Source: Knoellia sp. S7-12
GTDB taxonomy: Bacteria; Actinomycetota; Actinomycetes; Actinomycetales; Dermatophilaceae
Assembly: GCF_040518285.1 (NCBI RefSeq)
Contig: NZ_CP155449.1
Coordinates: 3,968,001-4,032,000, forward strand
Length of the DNA stretch: 64,000 nucleotides
Direction of reading: 5' to 3'
The translations under genes and the position numbers were made by a program. Below the pieces are notes generated by a model, which saw only the letters and a list, made by a program, of their open reading frames with translations, made no database searches and was not told where the DNA came from. Position 1 is the first letter of the stretch, and each line of letters opens with the position of its first letter. Below, in pieces: positions 26,090-35,246 of this stretch.

Positions 26090-26421
26090 CGATGTTCGAC
26101 GCAACGACACCGCGCACGGACCCCGGGCTGCAACCCGAGCGCACGTCGCTCGCGTGGCAACGCACGGCGATCTCCTTCGTAGCGGTCTCCCTGCTGTTCC
26201 TGCGCTGGACGACGCAGCACGGACCAGTCGTCGCTGTCGTCGTCGCCCTCGCGGCACTCGCCGCCACCTGGATCTTCTTCCACACCCGCACCCGCCTGCG
26301 ACGGATCGGCCGCCTCTTCCCCGCACCGGGACTCGAGCCCGCCACGAGCGAAGTTCTGGCCGTCTGCTCCGCGATGGTCGCTCTGGCCGCCGCCGCGCTC
26401 TGGGTCACCCTCGCCAACTGA
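26086..26421 (+). CDS. DUF202 membrane protein, second of a pair
   Basis: A 111-residue partner of the preceding gene. The short N-terminus contains DPGLQPERTSLAWQRTAISF, the DUF202 core, followed by three membrane segments. The GTG start overlaps the upstream TGA (GTGA at 26086-26089), so translation is coupled. Function unknown; probably forms a complex with its neighbour. Confidence 0.9.
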   Translation: MTMFDATTPRTDPGLQPERTSLAWQRTAISFVAVSLLFLRWTTQHGPVVAVVVALAALAATWIFFHTRTRLRRIGRLFPAPGLEPATSEVLAVCSAMVALAAAALWVTLAN

Positions 26422-26500
26422 AGCCTCGACTTCTTGCCGTTCGCGCGCCGTCGCGGCGATGGTTGCGAGCACCAGCCACTTGTGCGGCTAGCGTCACCGT

Positions 26501-27856
26501 GTGAGCGACGAGACCCCCAACCAGCATCGCGAGGTGTTGCGGCTCGCCCTCCCCGCATTCCTCGCCCTCGTCGCCGAACCGCTCTTCCTGCTCACCGACT
26601 CCGCCATCGTCGGCCACCTCGGGACACCGCACCTCGCCGGACTCGGTGTCGCGAGCGCGATGCTGCTCACGGCGGCCAACATTTTCGTCTTCCTCGCCTA
26701 CGGCACGACGTCAGTCGTGGCCCGCCAGCTCGGCGCCGGCAACCGCAACGGCGCGATCGCCGCGGGCATCGACGGCACCTGGCTCGCCGTCGGGCTCGGT
26801 GCCGTCACCGCGGTCCTTGTCGCCGTCTTCGCCGGCCCGATCTGTCAGCTCTTCGGCGCGTCGCCGGAGGCACTTGGTCACGCCGTCACCTATCTGCGGA
26901 TCAGCGCCATCTCGATCCCCGCGATGCTCGTCGTCCTCGCGACGACCGGTGTCCTGCGCGGCCTCCAGGACACGAAGACTCCCCTCGTGGCGAGCGCGCT
27001 CGGGTTCACGAGCAACATCGCCCTCAACCTGCTCTTCGTCTACGGATTCGGTTGGGGCATCGCCGGATCCGCCATCGGCACCGTCATGGCGCAGACCGGC
27101 ATGGCAGCCGCCCTGATCGCCGTTCTCATGCGCGAGGCCGGACGCAACCAGGTCACCCTGCGTGCCCACCCGGGGCGGATTCTCGGTGCCGCGCGCACCG
27201 GCGTCCCCCTCCTCATCCGCACGATGGCCCTGCGCGCCGTCCTGCTCACGACGACGTGGGTCGCGGCCGGGCTCGGTGACGTGCCGCTCGCGGCCTACCA
27301 GGTCTCGGCGACGATCTGGTCCTTCCTCGTCTTCGCCCTCGACGCCATCGCCATCGCCGCCCAGGCCATCACCGGACGCACCCTCGGCGCCGGTGACCTG
27401 GCCCGAACCCGTGCTGCCACAAGGCTGATGATCCGATGGGGCGTCATCAGCGGTGTCGCCCTGGGCATCGTCGTGCTCCTGCTCCACACGACGCTGCCGC
27501 GCCTCTTCACGAGCGACCCGGCGGTGCAGTCGGCCATCGCCGCCGCGCTGATCATCGTGGCGCTGTCCCAACCGCTCAGTGGCTACGCGTTCGTCATCGA
27601 CGGCGTCCTCATCGGTGCCGGCGACGGGCGATGGCTGGCCCGAGCGATGCTCGCCAACTTCCTCGCCTACCTGCCGCTCATCCTCGGTGTCCACCTCATG
27701 GGCGACTGGCTCCTCGAGGGCGGCAGCGAGCGCGGATCCGACAACGCGGTGACCTGGCTGTGGTTGGCGTTCACGGCGTTCATGGCGATCCGCGGCGTGC
27801 TCATGTGGGCTCGCGTCCGCACCGACCACTGGATGGTCACCGGCGCCACCCGCTGA
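26501..27856 (+). CDS. MATE family efflux transporter (DinF-like)
   Basis: A 451-residue protein with 12 predicted helices. The opening REVLRLALPAFLALVAEPLF and DSAIVGHLGTPHLAGLG, plus GVLRGLQDTKTPL in the loop after TM4-5, are typical of the DinF branch of MATE antiporters, which export drugs or metabolites using Na+ or H+. It starts at a GTG 79 bases after the DUF202 pair; a separate promoter is possible. The gene ends 20 bases from the convergent gamma-glutamyltransferase-like gene. Confidence 0.92.
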   Translation: MSDETPNQHREVLRLALPAFLALVAEPLFLLTDSAIVGHLGTPHLAGLGVASAMLLTAANIFVFLAYGTTSVVARQLGAGNRNGAIAAGIDGTWLAVGLGAVTAVLVAVFAGPICQLFGASPEALGHAVTYLRISAISIPAMLVVLATTGVLRGLQDTKTPLVASALGFTSNIALNLLFVYGFGWGIAGSAIGTVMAQTGMAAALIAVLMREAGRNQVTLRAHPGRILGAARTGVPLLIRTMALRAVLLTTTWVAAGLGDVPLAAYQVSATIWSFLVFALDAIAIAAQAITGRTLGAGDLARTRAATRLMIRWGVISGVALGIVVLLLHTTLPRLFTSDPAVQSAIAAALIIVALSQPLSGYAFVIDGVLIGAGDGRWLARAMLANFLAYLPLILGVHLMGDWLLEGGSERGSDNAVTWLWLAFTAFMAIRGVLMWARVRTDHWMVTGATR

Positions 27857-27875
27857 CGGCCCGGCGGCCCCCTCC

Positions 27876-29453
27876 TCAGGAGACGCCAACGGCGGCTTCG
27901 CGCCTGGGGTCACCGGCCGCGCGCAGTTCACCGTCACTACTTCGGTATGCCGCTCCCACCCCTCCGAAGTACATCGACAGCTCGCCGTGGTCCAGTCCCC
28001 TCAACCCCGCGTCCGCCACGGCGGTGTCGATGTCCGGGCTGGCCTCGTGCTCGACGACCGGCTCACCCGACGACTCGAACCGCACGTGCATCCGCGGGGC
28101 CTGGATCGCCACGTCGAGATCCGCACCGCCGAGGCACAGCTGTGCCAGCACCTGCATGAGCGCCGTCGTGATCCGGTCGGCGCCGGGTGACCCCACGGCC
28201 AGCACCCGGCCATCGGCGGCCCGAGCCACCGTCGGCGCCATGTTGGACGCAAGCCGCGTCCCCGGCTCCAACGCGTGCAGCCCCAACCGGTTGAGCTCCG
28301 GCTCGCCGAGGGCGTTGTTGAGCAGCAGACCGGTCCCGGGGATCGTCACGCCCGACCCGTAGCCACTCGACATCGTCACCGCGCACGCCAACCCGTCGCT
28401 GTCGACCGCGGACACGTGCGCCGTGGACGCCGACGTCGGCAGCCCCGCCAACCCGTGCCGGTCCACCGCCGTGAGCAGCGCATGGCCGCCGGTGTCGAGG
28501 TCGCGCGAGCGGTCGTGCACCTTGAGCCGATAGGCCAGGACAGCCCGCTGGATCCGCAGGATGTCATCCCATGTCACTCCATCGGCGTGTCGCGGACCGG
28601 AGGGGAGGAATTGGCGAGTTCGGGACGCGCGCGCGAGCTCGGCGAGCATCACTGCGAGCAGCGGTCCACCGACCGACGGAGGCGGGTTCACTGCGACGTC
28701 CCAGTCACCGACGGTGCGCCGCACCGGTTCACGCACAACCACGTCGTATGCCGTGAGGTCGGCTTGCGTGATCAGCCCACCGTGGGCGGCCATCTCGGTC
28801 ACGAGCTCCCGGCCGAGATCGCCCGTCGTCAGGAGGGAGGCGCCCTCCCGCGCCATCGACTCGAGCACTGATGCCAGATCCGGGTTGCGCGCCAGATCGC
28901 CTGCAACAAAGGGCGATCCGTCTTCGCGACGCGTCAGCAGCCGCGCCCCGGGGTCATGGCCAAAAAGTGGATCGGCGACGAACCCGAGGTAGCGCGCAGC
29001 GGCCCCACCGATGGGGTAGCCCTCACGACAGACATCGACCGCCGGAGCCACGACGGAGGACCAGGGCCGGGAGCCGAAGCGCTCCACGGCGACCTCGCAC
29101 GCCAAGAGGGAGCCGGGCACCGCGACCGAACCGTGTCCGGCATACATCGTCACGCCGCCGCCATAGTCGGTGACGACTTCGCGCACTCCCCCGCCGAAGG
29201 CCGAGCGCGACAACCCGAGTCCCGGCATCGCGACGTTGCCGTCGATGACGACCGGTGAACCCGACGCAGGCCACACCGTCACATAGGCAGCACCGGCCAG
29301 GCTGACGATCCCCGGCTCACTGCTCATGGCCGTGATGGCCGCGGCGATGGCGGCGTCGACCGCGTTGCCACCGTCGGCGACGACGAGCTGACCAGCGCCA
29401 AGGGACGCGGGTCCGGTCGCCGCGATCGCCACCTGCCGGCTCGGACTCGTCAT
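27876..29453 (-). CDS. Gamma-glutamyltransferase family Ntn-hydrolase
   Basis: A 525-residue protein of the Ggt family, which matures by self-cleavage before a Thr. Seen: DGGNAVDAAIAAAI near the N-terminus, GSVAVPGSLLACE, the probable catalytic Thr near residue 344 in ASTAHVSAVDSDG, the oxyanion region TMSSGYGSG, and ASNMAPTVA. Ggt enzymes hydrolyse or transfer gamma-glutamyl groups; no signal peptide is seen, so a cytoplasmic acylase-like role is possible. I chose the ATG at 29453 over 29474. Residues around RASRTRQFLPSGP are encoded by an inserted dispersed repeat (see the repeat at 28604-28627), which is unusual in the middle of a conserved enzyme. Confidence 0.88.
   Translation of the reverse strand: MTSPSRQVAIAATGPASLGAGQLVVADGGNAVDAAIAAAITAMSSEPGIVSLAGAAYVTVWPASGSPVVIDGNVAMPGLGLSRSAFGGGVREVVTDYGGGVTMYAGHGSVAVPGSLLACEVAVERFGSRPWSSVVAPAVDVCREGYPIGGAAARYLGFVADPLFGHDPGARLLTRREDGSPFVAGDLARNPDLASVLESMAREGASLLTTGDLGRELVTEMAAHGGLITQADLTAYDVVVREPVRRTVGDWDVAVNPPPSVGGPLLAVMLAELARASRTRQFLPSGPRHADGVTWDDILRIQRAVLAYRLKVHDRSRDLDTGGHALLTAVDRHGLAGLPTSASTAHVSAVDSDGLACAVTMSSGYGSGVTIPGTGLLLNNALGEPELNRLGLHALEPGTRLASNMAPTVARAADGRVLAVGSPGADRITTALMQVLAQLCLGGADLDVAIQAPRMHVRFESSGEPVVEHEASPDIDTAVADAGLRGLDHGELSMYFGGVGAAYRSSDGELRAAGDPRREAAVGVS
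28604..28627. repeat. Dispersed 24-bp repeat inside the ggt-like gene
   Basis: This 24-base stretch, with core AATTGGCGAGTTCGGGACG, is identical to the complement of 39129-39152 and near-identical to 39191-39215. Here it lies in frame within the gamma-glutamyltransferase-like gene; the other copies are intergenic. Confidence 0.85.
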
Positions 29454-29528
29454 GCCCGGCATCCTCGCACCCACCCTCGCTTCCCGCCTTGCACATCCGG
29501 CGGGGGGAGGGCTGTCAGGCCGCCCGGA

Positions 29529-30374
29529 TCAGCAACCGTAGAGATCGGACCACCGGTGGGTGATCCTGCCGCCGCCAAAGTCGGTCACCTGCGCGTCCTC
29601 GTTGGTGAGCCACAGGATCGAGTAGGACGACCCCGACGGGCACGGGCTGTACCAGAGGAGCTTGCCCTGGGGGGATTTGACGTACACGCGCGCCGTCGCT
29701 GACAGCCCTGCGAAAGAGCCCGGGACATGCGTGTTGCTCTGCCACTTGATCGTGGACCCCGATCGGTGCACGAGGTTTCCGTCCGGCTGCATCGTCAGCG
29801 TCTGGACCGGCCTCCCCTGCTGGTCGCCGTAGCGGTTGATGAGCTTGCTTCCACTGGCCAGGGTCTTGCCAGCGGGCAGTGCGGCGCTCACTGTTGCCGA
29901 CTGCCAGACGAGCCCGCCCGACGAGTTGAGCAGGAGCAGGTTGCCGAACGGGCTGATGGTGGCCTTGACGACGCCGCGGTTGGCCGTGTTCGAGCGCCAC
30001 AGGACGAGCCCGTTGGCCCTGCGCAGCACAAGGTCCCCGTTGCAGAACAGCGCCAGGTAGGACTTGTCCGTGTTCGACTGAAACCTGCCCGTCGTGTCGT
30101 CGCGGAACCACGTGCTGGTCGACCAGGTGTCGGGACCGTTGGGTCCGTTCATGGGCTCGGCTTCGTAGATCGCCACCATGCCGGGCGACACGACGACGCT
30201 GAACTTGCCGTTGACCAAGCGGTCGTTGGTCGTCTCGGCCGTGATCTTCGTGCACTTGGCGAGGGTGGAAGTCGCGGCAGCCGCTGCAGATGTCGGGGCG
30301 AGCGTCAGGCCCGCGGCCGAGGACGTCAGGGCGACAAGGGCCGCGGCCGCAGTCCACCGACGAATGCGCTGCAT
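29529..30374 (-). CDS. Secreted bulb-type (B-) lectin-like protein
   Basis: A 281-residue protein with a Sec signal peptide (RRWTAAAALVALTSSAAGL to an AAAA cleavage region). The mature part contains B-lectin-like units: NGDLVLRRANGLVLWRSNT, FGNLLLLNSSGGLVWQSAT and DGNLVHRSGSTIKWQSNT. Each ends in W(R/Q)S(N/A)T as in mannose-binding bulb lectins. Cysteines near both ends could form disulfides. It probably binds glycans outside the cell or acts as a bacteriocin-like lectin; neither is shown. The ATG follows GGAG. Confidence 0.85.
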   Translation of the reverse strand: MQRIRRWTAAAALVALTSSAAGLTLAPTSAAAAATSTLAKCTKITAETTNDRLVNGKFSVVVSPGMVAIYEAEPMNGPNGPDTWSTSTWFRDDTTGRFQSNTDKSYLALFCNGDLVLRRANGLVLWRSNTANRGVVKATISPFGNLLLLNSSGGLVWQSATVSAALPAGKTLASGSKLINRYGDQQGRPVQTLTMQPDGNLVHRSGSTIKWQSNTHVPGSFAGLSATARVYVKSPQGKLLWYSPCPSGSSYSILWLTNEDAQVTDFGGGRITHRWSDLYGC

Positions 30375-30603
30375 GGGGTCTCCAGGTGGTGAGCAAGAGT
30401 GAGGTCACCGAGATTGGACCACAGCGAGCGACGCGCGGACGGGGATTCGAGGGGCGATGTCACCGACGTTCTCGTGGATGGCAGGATCGTCATCAGCGAG
30501 CGCCGCAGTAAGCAGGTGGGACGCGCGTGACCTCCTCGAGAGGAGTCGCGCCAGGGCTCGCGACGCAGCAGCCGCCGCTCACGCAGCCCAGAAAGCCTGA
30601 TTC

Positions 30604-31053
30604 ATGCGCACCGCAGAGCAGATCATCGCCGAGCTCAAGATGCAGCCGATCCCCGGTGAGGGAGCGTGGTTCGTCGAGGGTCCACGCACCCAGGAGCTCT
30701 CCTCGATCCTCGTCCTGCTGACGTCGGACACTGATGGCTTCTCGGCGATGCACCAGCTCGAGGTCGAGGAGGGCTGGCAGTGGCTCGAGGGCTCACCCGC
30801 CGCACTGCTCCGACTCAAGGAGAGCCCGCGCCGCAACCACGGCACCCTCACGCTGCTCAATGCCCAGCGCCGGCAGCTGCTCGTGCGCCGCGGTGTCTGG
30901 CAGGGCGCCGCGACGATGGGCGACTGGACCCTGCTCTCGTGCTGGTGCAGCCCGGCATACCGCCCCCAGCACTTCACCCTCGGCGACCGAGACGACCTCA
31001 CCGAGAAGTTCCCTGGGTATGCCGCCGAGATCGGTGCGCTGACCCGCACCTGA
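30604..31053 (+). CDS. Cupin family protein (DUF985/cupin_5)
   Basis: A 149-residue protein. IIAELKMQPIPGEGAWFVE at the start, SSILVLLTSDTDGFSAMHQL, then GVWQGAATMGDWTLLSCWCSPAY match the DUF985 cupin family, small beta-barrel proteins that may bind sugars or nucleotide sugars. One histidine of the usual cupin motif (MHQLEVEE) is present. It is transcribed alone. The dispersed octamer occurs twice at its 3' end (30953 and 31017). Confidence 0.88.
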   Translation: MRTAEQIIAELKMQPIPGEGAWFVEGPRTQELSSILVLLTSDTDGFSAMHQLEVEEGWQWLEGSPAALLRLKESPRRNHGTLTLLNAQRRQLLVRRGVWQGAATMGDWTLLSCWCSPAYRPQHFTLGDRDDLTEKFPGYAAEIGALTRT

Positions 31054-31233
31054 GCTCGTCGTCAGGTTTTGCCGTTGCGTCCAGAGCGTCGTGCGTCCGC
31101 CAAGCGTGCGGACTCACGAGTGTGACGGACTTGCCAGTAACGACCGTGCAACGGCCTTCGCAACCGGGGCTCGGGCGGCGATCTGTGCCGCTACCATTCG
31201 GGAGCATCCTGCACACCCCCAAGGAGTATCCCT

Positions 31234-32295
31234 ATGAAGGCCAAGCCTTTCCTCATCGCGGCTCCCGCCGCCCTAGCCCTTGCCCTTGCTGGCTGTGGCG
31301 GTAGCTCCGATGGCACCGGCGACACCAGCACGAGCAGCGGCACCGGCACCACCGCGACGGGCAGCAAGGTCGTCGTCGGCATCGCCTACGGCGTCGGCGG
31401 CCGTGGCGACCAGTCGTTCAACGCCTCGGCTGCGGTCGGCCTCGACAAGGCCAAGGCCGACCTCGGGATCCAGTTCAAGGAGGCCACGCAGGTCAACGGT
31501 GAGGCCGAGGCCGCCACGATCGAGCGTCTCCAGCAGTTCGTCGACGCAGGCTCCACCCACGTCATCGGTGTCGGCTTCGCCTACGCCAAGGCCATCGGCA
31601 AGGTGGCCAAGGACAACCCCGACGTCCACTTCGCGATCATCGACGACACGTCGCCCGATTCAGCCGGCGCCAACGTCGCCCAGCTGGCCTTCGCCGAGGA
31701 GCAGGGTTCCTTCCTCGTCGGTGCTGCAGCTGCCCTCAAGTCGAAGTCCAGCAAGGTCGGGTTCGTCGGCGGTGTCGGTGTCGACCTCATCAAGAAGTTC
31801 GAGGCCGGCTACGTCGCGGGCGCCAAGGCCGCCAACCCGGCCGTGACCGTGCAGAGCCAGTACCTCTCGCAGCCGCCGGACTTCTCCGGCTTCAACGACC
31901 CGGCCAAGGGCAAGACGGCCGCCGAGGGACTCCTCCAGGGTGGCGCTGACGTGGTCTACCACGCTGCTGGTGGTTCCGGCTCCGGCGTCTTCACCGCCGC
32001 CAAGGCCGCCAACGGCCTCGCCATCGGTGTCGACTCCGACCAGGCTCTGACTGCGGCCCCCGAGGTGCGCGACATCATCCTGACCTCCATGGTCAAGAAG
32101 GTCGACGTGGCGGTCCTCGACTTCCTCAAGCAGGGCAGCGAGGGCTCTGACCTCACCGGTGTCAAGGTCTATGACCTCAAGGCCGGCGGTGTCGACTACG
32201 CCACGACCGGCGGCAAGGTTGACGACATCAAGACCAAGCTCGATGAGTTCAAGGCCCAGATCATCGCAGGCACCATCACCGTTCCCACGAAGTGA
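31234..32295 (+). CDS. BMP-family substrate-binding lipoprotein, nucleoside-type ABC importer
   Basis: A 353-residue lipoprotein. The lipobox is LALALAGC, followed by a Gly/Ser/Thr linker. The mature domain shows BMP (PnrA-like) features: GVGGRGDQSFNASAAVGL, VIGVGFAYAKAI, GSFLVGAAAALKSKS, VGFVGGVGVDLIKKFEAGY and GVDSDQ. Homologues bind purine nucleosides. An ideal AAGGAG lies seven bases before the ATG. It heads the operon with the ATPase and two permeases; a stable hairpin after the gene probably sets a higher expression of the binding protein. Confidence 0.93.
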   Translation: MKAKPFLIAAPAALALALAGCGGSSDGTGDTSTSSGTGTTATGSKVVVGIAYGVGGRGDQSFNASAAVGLDKAKADLGIQFKEATQVNGEAEAATIERLQQFVDAGSTHVIGVGFAYAKAIGKVAKDNPDVHFAIIDDTSPDSAGANVAQLAFAEEQGSFLVGAAAALKSKSSKVGFVGGVGVDLIKKFEAGYVAGAKAANPAVTVQSQYLSQPPDFSGFNDPAKGKTAAEGLLQGGADVVYHAAGGSGSGVFTAAKAANGLAIGVDSDQALTAAPEVRDIILTSMVKKVDVAVLDFLKQGSEGSDLTGVKVYDLKAGGVDYATTGGKVDDIKTKLDEFKAQIIAGTITVPTK

Positions 32296-32333
32296 GCACT
32301 GCCCCACTCGTGTGAATCATGGCGAGTTGGGCG

Positions 32334-32374
32334 ACACGGCCCGCGTGGCGCGATAGCGTCATCGCGGGCCGTGT
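32334..32374 (+). promoter_or_regulatory. Intercistronic hairpin between binding protein and ATPase genes
   Basis: Twelve-bp arms (32334-32345 and 32363-32374, core CACGGCCCGCG) form a hairpin 39 bases after the BMP gene stop. Such structures in binding-protein operons stabilise the upstream mRNA or partially terminate transcription. A weak version of the dispersed GGCGAGTT repeat is adjacent at 32321. Confidence 0.65.
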
Positions 32375-32481
32375 TCGTCCCCGGCCTCGTCGCCGAAACG
32401 GTCGTGTCTCTCGGGTTCTCGCTGTCGGCCCCGGGTGCCATCGACCAGCATCGCCTGGGGAGTTCTCCGGGCCGGACAGGA

Positions 32482-34131
32482 GTGTCAGCCATCTCTGCAT
32501 CCGCACCAGCCACGTTGTCGGCACCCGCGAGCGGAGCCCCGTTCGCGGTGGAGCTCGAGGGCATCACCAAACGCTTCCCGGGCGTGGTGGCCAACAAGGA
32601 CATCGGCTTCAAGGTCAAGCGCGGGACCGTCCACGCCCTCGTCGGCGAGAACGGTGCTGGCAAGTCGACGCTGATGAAGATCCTCTATGGCGTCCAGCGC
32701 CCTGACGAGGGAACGATCCGCATCGACGGGCACGAGGTCAACCTGCAGTCGCCCTCGGACGCGATCGCCGCCGGCATCGGCATGGTCTTCCAGCACTTCC
32801 AGCTCGCCGACAACTTCACCGTCCTCGAGAACGTCGTCCTGGGCGCTGAGAAGTTGCACGGCATCGGGGAGTCCGCGCGGGCCAAGATCCGCGAGATCTC
32901 CGACGCCTACAACCTCGATGTCAATCCGGACGCGCTCGTCGCTGACCTCGGCGTCGGTGCCCGCCAGCGGATCGAGATCCTCAAGGTGCTCTACCGCAAT
33001 GCGCGCATCATCATCCTCGACGAGCCGACCGCCGTCCTCGTGCCCCAAGAGGTCGAGGAGCTCTTCGACAACCTCCGCGGACTCAAGGCCGAGGGGCTGA
33101 CGGTCCTGTTCATCTCGCACAAGCTCGACGAGGTCCTCTCGGTCGCCGATTCGATCACGGTGATCCGCCGGGGCACGACCATTGACACGGTCGAGCCGAA
33201 GTCGGTCAACGCCCGACAGCTCGCCGAACTCATGGTCGGCTCGGAGTTGCCCACACCTCAGACCGAGGAGTCGACGGTCACCGACCGGGTCGTCCTGCGC
33301 ACCGAGGACATCGTCCTCGCCGGTGGCGCCGACACCCGCAACGTCCTGGACGGGATCAGCCTGACGATCCACGCCGGAGAGGTGCTCGGCATCGCCGGCG
33401 TCGAGGGCAATGGCCAGGCCGAGCTCGTCGAGGTCATCATGGGCATGCGCGAGCCGACCTCCGGACTCGTCTTCCTCGGTGACACGGACATCAGCGACTG
33501 GCAAGTGCGCGAGATCCGCGAGGCCGGTGTGGCCTATATCCCGGAAGACCGCCACCGGCACGCACTCCTGCTCGACGCCTCTCTCTGGGAAAACCGCATC
33601 CTCGGGCACCAGACCGAGGAACCCAACGCCAAGGGCGCGCTCATCAACGCCGCTGGAGCCAAGGCAGACACCGAGCGGATCGTCAAGGAGTACGACGTCC
33701 GGACGCCCTCGATCCACGTCAAGGCATCGTCGCTCTCGGGCGGCAACCAGCAGAAGCTCATCATCGGCCGCGAGATGAGTCATCAGCCCAAGGTCCTGGT
33801 CGCAGCGCACCCGACCCGCGGCGTCGACGTCGGTGCCCAGTCGGGCATTTGGGACATCATCCGCCAGGCGCGGCGCGACGGTCTGGCGGTCCTCCTCATC
33901 TCGGCCGACCTCGAGGAGCTCATCGGCCTGTCGGACACGATCCACGTCATCCTGCGCGGACGGCTCACCGGGACCTTCGACCCCGACACCGTGTCGGCCA
34001 AGGACCTCGGTGCCGCCATGACGGGCGCAGCGTCGGCCGAGTCGCCTGCGTCGGATCCGAGTCGTGACGCGCAGTTCGGCCAGCGCCCAACGGATTCAAC
34101 GGACTCCACGGACTCGAAGGAGGGCCGATGA
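32482..34131 (+). CDS. Double-domain ABC transporter ATPase (nucleoside-type)
   Basis: About 549 residues with two nucleotide-binding domains. The first has Walker A LVGENGAGKSTLMKI, the Q-loop near VFQHFQLA and Walker B IIILDEPTAVL. In its signature region (GVGARQRIEIL) the usual LSxGQ is altered. The second domain has a degenerate Walker A (GVEGNGQAEL) but a good signature LSGGNQQK. This asymmetric layout is normal for BMP-linked importers. The start is uncertain: I prefer the GTG at 32482; the frame is open to 32371. It overlaps the next gene by ATGA. Confidence 0.92.
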   Translation: MSAISASAPATLSAPASGAPFAVELEGITKRFPGVVANKDIGFKVKRGTVHALVGENGAGKSTLMKILYGVQRPDEGTIRIDGHEVNLQSPSDAIAAGIGMVFQHFQLADNFTVLENVVLGAEKLHGIGESARAKIREISDAYNLDVNPDALVADLGVGARQRIEILKVLYRNARIIILDEPTAVLVPQEVEELFDNLRGLKAEGLTVLFISHKLDEVLSVADSITVIRRGTTIDTVEPKSVNARQLAELMVGSELPTPQTEESTVTDRVVLRTEDIVLAGGADTRNVLDGISLTIHAGEVLGIAGVEGNGQAELVEVIMGMREPTSGLVFLGDTDISDWQVREIREAGVAYIPEDRHRHALLLDASLWENRILGHQTEEPNAKGALINAAGAKADTERIVKEYDVRTPSIHVKASSLSGGNQQKLIIGREMSHQPKVLVAAHPTRGVDVGAQSGIWDIIRQARRDGLAVLLISADLEELIGLSDTIHVILRGRLTGTFDPDTVSAKDLGAAMTGAASAESPASDPSRDAQFGQRPTDSTDSTDSKEGR

Positions 34132-35246
34132 ACCGGTTCAACCCGCGCAAGGCGCTCCTCGGTGTCGCGGCGCCGGTGCTGGCCCTCGTCGTCGCATTCC
34201 TCATCACCTCGCTGCTCCTGCTCCTCTTCGGCGACCCGGTCGGCGAGGTGTGGAAGACGATCCTCTCGGCGCCGAAGCCTCGTCAGCTCGTTCAGATCAT
34301 CAACGAGGCGACGATTCTCTATCTGTCGGCCATCGCGGTCGCGGTCGGCTTCCGGATGAACATCTTCAACATCGGGGTCGACGGTCAATACCGCATCGCA
34401 GCGTTCGCCGGGGCGGCTTTTGCTGGCCAGGCCTGGCTGCCCGGCCCGCTCAACATCTTGCTCACCCTCGTCGTCGCGATGCTCGCTGGCGGGTTCTGGG
34501 CGTGGATCGCGGCCTACCTCAAGGTCAAGCGCGGCGTCTCCGAGGTGATCAGCACGATCATGCTCAACGCGATCGCGACGGGCCTGGTCCAGTGGCTCCT
34601 GCTGAAGGTTGCGGTCAAGCAGCCCGGTAGCAACACGATCTCGACCCAGCCGATCCCGGAGAGCTCCCAGCTGGCGGGCCTGTCACTCATCCCCGGTGCG
34701 ACCAACAAGGTCTACACGTTGATCTTCTTGGCATTCATCGTCGGTTTCGCATACTGGTTCATCCTCGGCAAGACCCGGTTCGGGTTCGACCTCAGGGCCA
34801 CCGGCCGGTCCGAGTCGGCCGCGATCGCAAGTGGCGTGAAGGTCCCAAGGATGGTCGTGAAGACGATCGTGGCCTCGGGCGCGTTGGCCGGCCTCATCGG
34901 CATGCCGCTGCTCTTCGGGCAGGACTACAGCTACGGCACGACCTTCCAGGCCGGGCTGGGATTCGCAGGGATTGGGATCGCCCTGCTCGGTCGCAACCAC
35001 CCGATCGGGATCGCCCTCGCCGCGCTGCTCTGGGCCTTCCTCAACGTCCAGGCCAACGCCCTGCAGATCCAGGCGGGCGTCGCGACCGAAGTCGTCAACA
35101 TCATCCAGGGCACGATCATCTTCGCCGTCGTCGTCGCCTATGAGCTGATCCGCCGTGCGGACGTCCGACTCGAGCAACAGCGCGTCGCCCGTGAACTGGC
35201 CACCGCCAACCCCACCGCCCCCGCACCGGAAGGAGCCCCGGCATGA
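34128..35246 (+). CDS. ABC transporter permease 1 (BMP/nucleoside-type)
   Basis: A 372-residue BPD_transp_2-type permease with about ten membrane helices. ATILYLSAIAVAVGFRMNIFNIGVDGQYRIAA is split over the conserved GxNIGxxGQ motif. KRGVSEVISTIMLNAIA in the cytoplasmic loop contacts the ATPase. Start and stop overlap with its neighbours (ATGA on both sides), so the three cytoplasmic/membrane components are translationally coupled. Confidence 0.93.
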   Translation: MNRFNPRKALLGVAAPVLALVVAFLITSLLLLLFGDPVGEVWKTILSAPKPRQLVQIINEATILYLSAIAVAVGFRMNIFNIGVDGQYRIAAFAGAAFAGQAWLPGPLNILLTLVVAMLAGGFWAWIAAYLKVKRGVSEVISTIMLNAIATGLVQWLLLKVAVKQPGSNTISTQPIPESSQLAGLSLIPGATNKVYTLIFLAFIVGFAYWFILGKTRFGFDLRATGRSESAAIASGVKVPRMVVKTIVASGALAGLIGMPLLFGQDYSYGTTFQAGLGFAGIGIALLGRNHPIGIALAALLWAFLNVQANALQIQAGVATEVVNIIQGTIIFAVVVAYELIRRADVRLEQQRVARELATANPTAPAPEGAPA

